Program-made: the position numbers and the translations under genes | In this document: positions 34,777 through 42,148 of the stretch, in pieces | Layout of the letters: each line of letters starts with the position of its first letter | Numbering within the stretch: the first letter of the stretch is position 1 | Notes under the pieces: model-generated | The model's database searches: none | The model's input: the letters and a program-made list of their open reading frames with translations, nothing else | Told to the model about the DNA's origin: nothing | Source: Bog-756 sp963831535 | GTDB taxonomy: Bacteria > Actinomycetota > Acidimicrobiia > Acidimicrobiales > RAAP-2 | Direction: 5' to 3' | Assembly: GCA_963831535.1 (NCBI GenBank) | Contig: CAWHQP010000008.1 | Location: 310,001-374,000 of the forward strand | DNA length: 64,000 bases

Positions 34777-35720
34777 CTGCTCACAGCTCCGTACTGGAGC
34801 TGATCGGGAACACCCCGTTGGTGGACATCAGCCAACTGAGTCCCAATCCGGATGTGCGCATCCTGATCAAACTGGAGGGGCAGAACCCCGGCGGCTCGGT
34901 CAAGGACCGGATCGCACTGTCCATGATCGAGCAGGCGGAACAAGACGGCATCCTGAAACCGGGACAGACGCTGATCGAGCCGTCTTCGGGCAACACCGGG
35001 ATCGGAATGGCCCTGGTCTGCAAGTTGAAGGGGTATCACCTGAAAGTCGTGCTGGCCACCAACGTCTCCATCGAACGACGGCAACTGCTCGAGGTGTGGG
35101 GAGCGGAGATCATCGAGTCCCCGGGCTCGGAGGGATCCAACGGGGCTGTGCGGAGGGCCCGGGCACTGGCCGAGGACCATCCTGAGTGGGCCTTCCTGTA
35201 CCAGTACGCCAACCCGGCCAATCCGAAGGCCCACTACGAGGGCACCGGGCCCGAGATCTGGAGCGACTGCCCGGAGGTGACCCACTTCGTGGCGGGCTTG
35301 GGCACCTCGGGCACCCTGTTGGGTGTGGGCCGCTACCTGAAAGAGCAGAATCCCGAGATCAAGGTCCTGGCCATCGAGCCGCCGGCCGGAGAGATCGTCG
35401 ACGGACTGCGGAACCTCGACGACGGCTACATCCCCCCGATCTTCATCGACAACCACGGAGCCGACCTGCTCGACGGCAAGCGGATCGTGCGACCACGCGA
35501 GTCCATCGAGTGGACCCGGCGCCTCACTGACGTGGGCATCTTCGCCGGCCTCTCCTCGGGTGCCGCCCTCGCCGGGGCGGTCAAGACTGCCTCCGGGTTG
35601 GGTGGGGGGACCATCGTGGTGGTGGCCGCCGACGGAGGATGGAAATACCTGTCCACCGGAGCCTGGACCGAAGACCTCGATGTAGTCGAGGAACGGGCCA
35701 AATCCATCACGTACTTCTAG
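34773..35720 (+). CDS. cysM: CysO-dependent cysteine synthase (O-phosphoserine sulfhydrylase)
   Basis: A 315-residue PLP enzyme that joins O-phosphoserine with CysO-thiocarboxylate to give CysO-cysteine. The PLP lysine is Lys44 in NPGGSVKDR, and EPSSGNTGIGMA and GLGTSGTLLGVGRYL are conserved. The ending DVVEERAKSITYF is close to that of mycobacterial CysM. Together with mec and cysO it forms a cysteine route that is more resistant to oxidants than the O-acetylserine pathway. Translation is coupled to cysO by a 4-base overlap. Confidence 0.95.
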   Translation: MTAHSSVLELIGNTPLVDISQLSPNPDVRILIKLEGQNPGGSVKDRIALSMIEQAEQDGILKPGQTLIEPSSGNTGIGMALVCKLKGYHLKVVLATNVSIERRQLLEVWGAEIIESPGSEGSNGAVRRARALAEDHPEWAFLYQYANPANPKAHYEGTGPEIWSDCPEVTHFVAGLGTSGTLLGVGRYLKEQNPEIKVLAIEPPAGEIVDGLRNLDDGYIPPIFIDNHGADLLDGKRIVRPRESIEWTRRLTDVGIFAGLSSGAALAGAVKTASGLGGGTIVVVAADGGWKYLSTGAWTEDLDVVEERAKSITYF

Positions 35721-35772
35721 CATCACGGCTACTCACCGGCCGTGGGGGAGCGGATCGGCCTACGCTGGTGCG

Positions 35773-36561
35773 GTGCCCCGCGGTCGTTCCGAGTCGGACC
35801 GATCGGCGGTGAGGAGGGGAGGAGACGGCGGTGGTGCTGCCCGTCTGTCCCTCCGGGTTCTCGGGTGCGACGGGAGCTGGACGGGTCCGGGAGGAGCCGG
35901 CAGCGGGTACCTGGTGTCGTCGGGCGGGACCCATCTGGTGGTCGACCTCGGTCCGGGCACCTTCGCCAACCTGCAGCTCCACCTCGATCCGGCTCTGGTG
36001 GCGGCGGTGGTCATCACCCACCGACACCCCGACCACTGGACCGATCTGTACTCCCTCGCCAATCACGCACGGTTCGCTCTCCGCCGTGAGGCCGTGCCCG
36101 TCTACGCCCCCTCGGAACTAGGAGTACGCACTGGCCTCGTTGGTTCCCCGGCCCTCGACTGGCTCCCGGTGTCCGACGGCGACTCGACGGACGTGGGGGC
36201 TCTGCGCCTGTCATTTCACCGTACCGACCACCCTGTCGAGACGCTAGCTCTACGCGTCGACGGCGCCGGTCGGGCACTGGGATATTCTGCCGACACCGGA
36301 ACCCGGTGGTCCCTGACCGAGCTGGGGACCGACCTTGACCTTGCGCTGTGCGAGGCTTCGTTCACCGTCGACCACGAAGGGACACCAGGGCACATGAGTG
36401 GACGACAGGCTGGAGAGCAGGCGGCCCGGGCCGGAGCTCGGCGACTGGTGGTGACCCATCGGTGGCCTACCATTGCCGCCTCGTCGGTGGCTTCCGAGGC
36501 TGAGGCCGCGTTCGGGAACCCGGTCGAGCAGGCTGCGATCGGAAAGGAATTCATACTGTGA
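35773..36561 (+). CDS. MBL-fold metal-dependent hydrolase, Rv1339-like
   Basis: A 262-residue metallo-beta-lactamase-fold protein. The zinc motif is THRHPDHWTD (His83, His85, Asp87, His88), with distal His in FHRTDHPVET, Asp in YSADTG and His in VVTHRWP. It resembles RNase Z and mycobacterial Rv1339, reported to be a cyclic-nucleotide phosphodiesterase; location between cysM and rph is the same as in Mycobacterium, apart from a missing murI. The start is likely GTG at 35773, though GTG/TTG codons further in are possible because the first ~25 residues are not conserved. Its stop overlaps the rph start (GTGA). Confidence 0.85.
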   Translation: MPRGRSESDRSAVRRGGDGGGAARLSLRVLGCDGSWTGPGGAGSGYLVSSGGTHLVVDLGPGTFANLQLHLDPALVAAVVITHRHPDHWTDLYSLANHARFALRREAVPVYAPSELGVRTGLVGSPALDWLPVSDGDSTDVGALRLSFHRTDHPVETLALRVDGAGRALGYSADTGTRWSLTELGTDLDLALCEASFTVDHEGTPGHMSGRQAGEQAARAGARRLVVTHRWPTIAASSVASEAEAAFGNPVEQAAIGKEFIL

Positions 36562-37310
36562 CGCAGGAATCGAAGGCCGGGCGTGGGGACGGTCGCAAAA
36601 CGGACGAGCTGCGACCGGCGTCCTTCGAACGGGACTTCACGGTCTTCGCTCCCGGATCCGTCCTGGTCTCGATGGGCCGTACCCGGGTGCTGTGCACGGC
36701 ATCAATCGAGGAGCGGGTGCCACCGTGGATGCGGGGGAGTGGTAAGGGGTGGGTCACCGCCGAGTACTCCCTGCTGCCCGGGTCCACCGGCGAGCGGGTG
36801 AGCCGGGAGGCGGCCAAAGGGAAGCAGTCGGGCCGCACCCAGGAGATTCAACGGCTCATCGGTCGATCCCTGCGCTCGGTCTGCGACATGGTGGCACTCG
36901 GGGAGATGCAGATCACGGTGGACTGCGATGTGCTCCAGGCCGACGGCGGGACCCGTACGGCGTCGATCTGCGGAGCGTACGTGGCCCTGCACGATGCGCT
37001 GACCCGACTGATTCAAAAAGGTGCACTGCGTGTCAACCCGTTGACCGAAGCGGTGGCCGCCGTCTCGGTGGGCGTGGTCGACGGGGTCTGCATGCTCGAT
37101 CTGCCCTACGAGGAGGACAGCCGAGCCGAGGTGGACATGAATGTGGTGATGACCTCCTCGGGCCGGTTCATCGAGGTCCAGGGGACTGCCGAGGGCATGC
37201 CGTTCACCAAGGGTGAGCTGGACGAGATGCTGAGCCTGGCCGAACACGGGATCGCCCAGCTGCTCGATCTCCAGACTGACACCCTCGCCGTACCGCCGGC
37301 CCCGCGTTGA
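36558..37310 (+). CDS. rph: Ribonuclease PH
   Basis: A 250-residue phosphorolytic exoribonuclease that trims tRNA 3' ends. LRPASFERDFTVFAPGSVLVSMGRTRVLCTASIEERVP, the GWVTAEYSLLPGST block and RTQEIQRLIGRSLRSV are family signatures, as are VDCDVLQADGGTRTASICGA and DLPYEEDSRAEVDMNVV. The start GTG overlaps the stop of the MBL-fold gene. rdgB follows after 30 bases, so the three form one operon as in mycobacteria. Confidence 0.96.
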   Translation: MTQESKAGRGDGRKTDELRPASFERDFTVFAPGSVLVSMGRTRVLCTASIEERVPPWMRGSGKGWVTAEYSLLPGSTGERVSREAAKGKQSGRTQEIQRLIGRSLRSVCDMVALGEMQITVDCDVLQADGGTRTASICGAYVALHDALTRLIQKGALRVNPLTEAVAAVSVGVVDGVCMLDLPYEEDSRAEVDMNVVMTSSGRFIEVQGTAEGMPFTKGELDEMLSLAEHGIAQLLDLQTDTLAVPPAPR

Positions 37311-37340
37311 TGGGGCTGGGGAACTGATGGTGGCACGGCG

Positions 37341-37964
37341 TTGACCGAGGCAGGCCTCCAGCTGGTGCTCGCCAGTGCCAATCCCGACAAGGCGGCGGAG
37401 ATTGCCGCCATCCTCGGGGCAGTGAGCGGGGTCCAGCTCCATCCTCGCCCCGCTGACGCGCCCGACGTGGAGGAAACCGGCGACACCCTGGTGGAGAACG
37501 CACGACTGAAGGCCGTCGCCCTCATGGAGGCCACCGGGATGGCCGCTGTCTCGGACGACACCGGGCTCGAGATCGTCGCCCTGGGCGGGGCACCAGGCGT
37601 GTACTCGGCCCGGTACTCGGGCGAACACGCCACGTACGCCGACAACGTGGCTAAGGTCCTGGCCGAACTGGACCGGGTGGGCGCGGCCACCCCGGCGCTC
37701 CGAGCGGCCACGTTCCGCTCCGTTGCCTTCGTGGCCTATCCCGGAGGTCACGAGGTATGGGCCGAGGGGGCGGTCGCCGGCACCATCACCACCCGACCGG
37801 CGGGTGACGCCGGCTTCGGCTACGACCCGGTGTTCGCTCCAGATGGGTATGGGGGTCGCACATTCGCCCAGATGTCCCCCGCAGAGAAGCACCTGGTCTC
37901 GCATCGCGGCCGGGCCTTCCGTGCTCTGGCCGAGTTGCTGGGAGCCGATGCCCAGTCCTCGTGA
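37341..37964 (+). CDS. rdgB: XTP/dITP diphosphatase (RdgB/HAM1)
   Basis: A 207-residue house-cleaning pyrophosphatase that removes non-canonical purine nucleotides. The N-terminal VLASANPDKAAEI, SDDTGLEIVALGGAPGVYSARYSG, FGYDPVFAPDGYGGRTFAQM and SHRGRAFRAL are all conserved. The start is probably the TTG at 37341; an ATG 14 bases earlier is out of frame. It closes the rph-rdgB operon. Confidence 0.95.
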   Translation: MTEAGLQLVLASANPDKAAEIAAILGAVSGVQLHPRPADAPDVEETGDTLVENARLKAVALMEATGMAAVSDDTGLEIVALGGAPGVYSARYSGEHATYADNVAKVLAELDRVGAATPALRAATFRSVAFVAYPGGHEVWAEGAVAGTITTRPAGDAGFGYDPVFAPDGYGGRTFAQMSPAEKHLVSHRGRAFRALAELLGADAQSS

Positions 37965-38017
37965 CCGCGATGGTCCGCGGCTAGCGTCAGGGTCCTGGTG
38001 ATAAGCAAGTACGTGTC

Positions 38018-38632
38018 GTGAGCGAGGTGTCGCAGGGACCTGGCTGGTGGCTGGCGTCGGACGGGAAGTGGTATCCACCGACGCAGGCTCCGGGCTACGT
38101 TCCCGCGAGCACGCCCCCCGACTCCACGGCGGGCGCCGCAGATGCCGAGGCGCTGGCACCCCCGGGTTTCGGTCCGTCTTCCGCGGGGCCGGATCCGACT
38201 GCGGTGTACGGCTACACCGGCGATCCCGGTCCCCACGTGGCCGGCCTTCCCCCGGAGTACGGCTACCCACCCCAGCAGCCTCCTCCGTACTACCCGTACG
38301 CACCGAGCGGGTACTACCCGGATGCCCGGACGCCCTACCCGATGGGCCCGATGGTCCAGGCGCGCCAGACAAATCCCTTCGCCATCGCGTCGCTAGTGTG
38401 CGCGTGTGTCGGCATCATCCCGTTCCTGGGGATTCTCGGCGTGATCCTCGGCTTCGTCTTCGGCCTGATCGCCAAAGGTCAGATCAAGCGCACCGGCGGA
38501 GCGCAGGAAGGGAACGGGTTGGCGACGGCCGGGATCATCATCAGTGTCGTCATCACAGCCCTGTGGATCATCTTCTGGATCGTGGTGGCTGCCTCATCCC
38601 ACAACCAGATCTGCACCAACGGGAACTGCTGA
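38018..38632 (+). CDS. DUF4190 membrane protein with a Pro/Tyr-rich N-terminus
   Basis: A 204-residue protein. The start GPGWWLASDGKWYPPTQAPG is a DUF2510-like tryptophan-rich module. A Pro/Tyr/Gly-rich, probably disordered stretch fills ~35-120. The C-terminal part has two TM segments: FAIASLVCACVGIIPFLGILGVILGFVFGLIAKGQI and GLATAGIIISVVITALWIIFWIVVAA, the DUF4190 pattern. The role is unknown; similar proteins are frequent in Acidimicrobiia. The GTG at 38018 is the only start that keeps the WWLASDGKWYPP module. Confidence 0.8.
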   Translation: MSEVSQGPGWWLASDGKWYPPTQAPGYVPASTPPDSTAGAADAEALAPPGFGPSSAGPDPTAVYGYTGDPGPHVAGLPPEYGYPPQQPPPYYPYAPSGYYPDARTPYPMGPMVQARQTNPFAIASLVCACVGIIPFLGILGVILGFVFGLIAKGQIKRTGGAQEGNGLATAGIIISVVITALWIIFWIVVAASSHNQICTNGNC

Positions 38633-38661
38633 CGGTCGCCGCCCCGGGCGGGAGGTGCGGT

Positions 38662-39690
38662 TTACGCCACCCCATTGCCGCCGGTGGTGCCCGACTCAAC
38701 ACTCGGAGTCCACGGGTCATCGGCGATGGGAGGGGGCATGATAGTCACCTGGGCGAGCCCGTCCGGCTGGCCCTCGACGGCGTCGGTGAGCGATTCGGGC
38801 GGGGGAGGGGGCGCTCCGCCGAGGTCGGTGTCTTCCGCCATGGCCGGGGCGGTCATGGGTGGAACCGGTGGGGCCGGGGGTGCGGGGAGCGATGAGACGT
38901 CGCCGTCGGTGTGGATCACCGACTCGGCGGACAGACCGAGGACCGATGCCCGGTGCTCACCCGTTCCGGAACCGGTGTCCAACTCGATCAGACCGGCCGC
39001 GTGGAGGTCACGGAGCGTGCGGAGTCCGATTATCTGGTCGTCGCCGATCCGGTCGAGCACTTCTTTGACCGAGAGTCCACTGCTACCGACCGTGGCCAAC
39101 ACCCGCCATTGGTCAGTGCGGATCTGAATGTCTTGTCCGGGGGGCTCGGGGGCGAGGGTCACGACCGCCTCGAACGGGACCTCCTGGCGGATCTCCCGCC
39201 ACTCCTCGACCTGGGGGCGGACCTCATTCAGGACCGCTCCCACCGGAACCGTGGGCTGGCCGCTGGATGAGACCACGCCCTCGGTGAAGTAGAACCAGCC
39301 CTCGACGACGCAGGCCAACTCGAAGACGGCCTGACCGATGGTGGTGGCCGAACCGACGTGGGCATTCGAGAGTTCGCCGTCGGCCAGCCACAGCTTCCCG
39401 TCAGCCGCATCGCTGACGACGTGGACCTCACCGGTCTGTTTGGTCGAGGCGAGCATCGACAGGACGTCGGACAGCGAGAAGGCGGCCAGCGAACCCACCA
39501 GGGACGCCGCCGGTGCCGCCTCGGAGGATTCGTGCTCGAACATGTTGGGTTCCTTCCCCTCTGCACTCGGTCCCGACCAGGTCGTCGGCTCCCGCATCGC
39601 CACCACTGCACCATGGGATCCCGAGGATTCTCCGGAAGACTCGCTCGGGTGGCCGGTGGCCTCCTCGATCGTGCTGCCCGGCTCGTCCAT
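38662..39690 (-). CDS. DUF4388-domain protein
   Basis: A ~342-residue cytosolic protein. Residues ~60-200 have the DUF4388 pattern: LVGSLAAFSLSDVLSMLASTKQTGEVHV, KLWLADGELSNAHVG and AVFELACVVEGWFYFTEG. A second part with KEVLDRIGDDQIIGLRTLRDLHAAGLIELD looks like a winged helix. The last ~90 residues are Pro-rich and disordered. DUF4388 proteins are linked with two-component or gliding regulation in other bacteria, but no partner is present here. Two starts have ribosome sites: ATG at 39690 (GGAAGGA) and ATG at 39543 (GGAAGGAA); the longer one is given. Confidence 0.75.
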   Translation of the reverse strand: MDEPGSTIEEATGHPSESSGESSGSHGAVVAMREPTTWSGPSAEGKEPNMFEHESSEAAPAASLVGSLAAFSLSDVLSMLASTKQTGEVHVVSDAADGKLWLADGELSNAHVGSATTIGQAVFELACVVEGWFYFTEGVVSSSGQPTVPVGAVLNEVRPQVEEWREIRQEVPFEAVVTLAPEPPGQDIQIRTDQWRVLATVGSSGLSVKEVLDRIGDDQIIGLRTLRDLHAAGLIELDTGSGTGEHRASVLGLSAESVIHTDGDVSSLPAPPAPPVPPMTAPAMAEDTDLGGAPPPPPESLTDAVEGQPDGLAQVTIMPPPIADDPWTPSVESGTTGGNGVA

Positions 39691-39984
39691 GGGTGATCCT
39701 TCCGAGGACCGGCGTTTCCAGGCCATCTCCGCGTCCTTCGTTGTGTCCTTCGTTCGCGACACCTGCGTCCTTCATAGTAACCGCTAAGAGTAGCGAACTC
39801 AACACTTTCAGTGGTGCAATTTCTCTTCCCGCCGACCCGCAGCGATGGCGGGCGGCCAGCGCTGCGGCCACGGCAGGGAACATCGTCGTTCGCAGCACCG
39901 GCGACGCCGCGCCGTGGCCGGAGATGCCCGGCCCGGGAGGACGGTTGGTTCGACCGGTCGACGGGGGCGGGCCATGATCGGGTG

Positions 39985-40821
39985 ATGTCCGATCCCCGAA
40001 CCCTGCGGCCCTTCTCGTCCTACGACGATTTCGAGCATCTCCGTTTCGAACGACCACGAGCCGGCGTGCTGCTTATCACCATCGACCGCCCTGACGTCCT
40101 GAATGCCGCCAATGAACAGCTGCATCGTGAGTTCTCGGCCGTCTGGCCGGTGGTCGATGCTGACCAGTCGGTGGCGGCATCGGTGATCACCGGGGCGGGC
40201 CGGGCCTTCTCTGCCGGGGGTGACCTGGCCATGGTCGAGCGCATGACCACCGATCACTCGGCGGTGATCGAGCAGTGGCAGGACGCCAAATCCGTAGTGG
40301 ACGCCATGTTGGCCTCGGTCAAGCCGGTCGTCTCAGCCATCAACGGTGTGGCCGTCGGCGCCGGCCTCGCCGTGGCCCTGCTGGCCGATGTGAGCATCAT
40401 CGGCCGATCGGCCCGGCTGTCGGATGGTCACACCCGGCTGGGCGTGGCCGCCGGCGATCACGCGGCCATCCTCTGGCCACTGCTCTGCGGGATGGCCAAA
40501 GCCAAGTACTACCTGATGACGGCAGACTTCATCGATGGCGTTGAGGCTGAGCGGATCGGACTGGTCACCCGGTGCGTACCCGATGACCAGGTGGTGGACG
40601 AGGCGCTGGCCATCGCCGAACGGCTGGCTCAGGGGAGCCGCACCGCCATTCAGTGGACCAAGCGGGTCCTCAACCAGTGGATGCTCACCAACGCCCCGAT
40701 CTTCGGGGAGTCCCTGGCGCTCGAGATGCTCGGCTTCCTCGGTCCCGATGCCGTGGAGGGACTGGCCGCAGTGAGGGAGCATCGACCACCCGAGTTCCCC
40801 TCCGCCCAGCCGGCTGGGTAG
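39985..40821 (+). CDS. Enoyl-CoA hydratase/isomerase family protein
   Basis: A 278-residue crotonase-fold enzyme. RPDVLNAANEQL, TGAGRAFSAGGDLAMV (oxyanion-hole part) and KPVVSAINGVAVGAGLAVALLADVSII are conserved, and HTRLGVAAGDHAAILWPLL replaces the usual glutamate segment. Asp or His in that stretch would have to act as catalyst, so the reaction may not be simple hydration. It fits fatty-acid or aromatic-acid CoA metabolism. The ATG at 39985 follows GGTG; the ORF is open further upstream without coding character. Confidence 0.85.
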   Translation: MSDPRTLRPFSSYDDFEHLRFERPRAGVLLITIDRPDVLNAANEQLHREFSAVWPVVDADQSVAASVITGAGRAFSAGGDLAMVERMTTDHSAVIEQWQDAKSVVDAMLASVKPVVSAINGVAVGAGLAVALLADVSIIGRSARLSDGHTRLGVAAGDHAAILWPLLCGMAKAKYYLMTADFIDGVEAERIGLVTRCVPDDQVVDEALAIAERLAQGSRTAIQWTKRVLNQWMLTNAPIFGESLALEMLGFLGPDAVEGLAAVREHRPPEFPSAQPAG

Positions 40822-40876
40822 GGCAAAACCGGCCGATCTTCGGCCCCGGGCTGGGTGATCATCATGGCCAGTGTCG

Positions 40877-42058
40877 TCAGGACACCGTGACCAGTGTCCC
40901 TATGGGAGTGAGGGGGTAGACCACGGCGGCATTGGCCGGTGGCATCTCCACGCAACCATCGCTCTGAGGGAAGCCGTAGCTCCCGCGCACGAACCCGTGC
41001 AGGGCGTCTCCTCCGTTGAAGTAGCTGACCCACGGGATGCCCGGGTCTACGTACTTGGAACCGTCAGGATTGGTGCCTGACATGGTGGTGACTTTGTAGC
41101 GCAGGTAGACCGGAAAGGTGCCCGACGCAGTGGGGGCCCCGGCGACGCCGGTGTTGGCGCGGGTGGAGTAGACCTCCGCCCCGTCGCTGTAGACCGTGGC
41201 CGTCTCGGGCAGCGCCCTCGATACGTATACGTAGTTGTATGGGGAGGTGTCGATCGTGCCACCGTCGGCGTCGGTCAGCAGCTGCTGCCAGACGGCGGGT
41301 CCGGCCTCGCCGTCGGTCTTCATATTGTGCTCGGACTCGAACGCCATCACCGCACCCTTGGTAATCGTGTTGGGGGTGCCCACCGTCCAGAGGCTCACCA
41401 ACGACGCGGGCTCGGACCAGCGCCAGTCAAATGTGCCCTCTTGGGCTTGAGCCGCCTCCTGCGGGGCACTCAACGGGCGGGCCGGGGTGAAGCTCAGGGG
41501 AAGGTAGCCGAGTTGCGCGAGGAGTTGTTGTAAGCGGAGCGTGCTGCCGGGGGCAATGCTGAAAGTGGCGCTCACCGGCCCCGTGAGCGTCTTGCCGCTG
41601 GCACTCGCCACTCCGCCGGACCCACCCGGGACGGTGACGGTCTCGGTGGTGGCGGGAACGAACGGTGCCGAGGCCACGAAGGCGAAGGTTTCCGGCGTGA
41701 CTTCACGCCATGCCCCGGCCACAGCTGGGGCGAGGGACGGGGTCGGGGAGGTCGGACTGAGGGGGTCCGAGAACTGCACGGAGAGCGTGGCGTCGGTGGG
41801 TACGTTCGCCGTCCCCGGTGTCGGGGTGACGGCAGCCACGGTGAACGGCCCCTCGTGGGCGGATGTGTCCACGGCGTGGACTGGTGTGGACGTAGGGGAG
41901 GCGGCTGCGCGACCCGAGGGGTCATGAAGGGTGTAGGCGGCGACCGCCACGCCGACCAGCACCACGGCTATGCCCGCCGTGACCAGAGGCAGCACCTTCC
42001 ACCGCGACCGGGCGCGTGACGTCTCTGTGGACTTCGAATGTGAGTGCGGGGACGCCAT
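40877..42058 (-). CDS. L,D-transpeptidase (YkuD) with Ig-like domain
   Basis: A 393-residue secreted or membrane-anchored cell-wall enzyme. One TM/signal segment at ~23-42 (VLPLVTAGIAVVLVGVAVAAYTL). An Ig-like domain follows (~75-165, VTPTPGTANVPTDATLSVQFSDPL), then a peptidoglycan-binding-like part (~170-265). The YkuD domain at the end has HGFVRGSYGFPQSDGCVEMP with nucleophile Cys369. It forms 3-3 crosslinks in peptidoglycan, as LdtMt2-type enzymes do in mycobacteria. The ATG at 42058 starts a basic, Ser-rich cytoplasmic tail. Confidence 0.9.
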   Translation of the reverse strand: MASPHSHSKSTETSRARSRWKVLPLVTAGIAVVLVGVAVAAYTLHDPSGRAAASPTSTPVHAVDTSAHEGPFTVAAVTPTPGTANVPTDATLSVQFSDPLSPTSPTPSLAPAVAGAWREVTPETFAFVASAPFVPATTETVTVPGGSGGVASASGKTLTGPVSATFSIAPGSTLRLQQLLAQLGYLPLSFTPARPLSAPQEAAQAQEGTFDWRWSEPASLVSLWTVGTPNTITKGAVMAFESEHNMKTDGEAGPAVWQQLLTDADGGTIDTSPYNYVYVSRALPETATVYSDGAEVYSTRANTGVAGAPTASGTFPVYLRYKVTTMSGTNPDGSKYVDPGIPWVSYFNGGDALHGFVRGSYGFPQSDGCVEMPPANAAVVYPLTPIGTLVTVS

Positions 42059-42148
42059 TGATCTCCTTCGCTTGAAGGATTCTACCAGTCCAACCGGCGT
42101 TTACGGCACCACAGAACCGGACCATTCACGGTCCTGGTCGGCCCGGGA

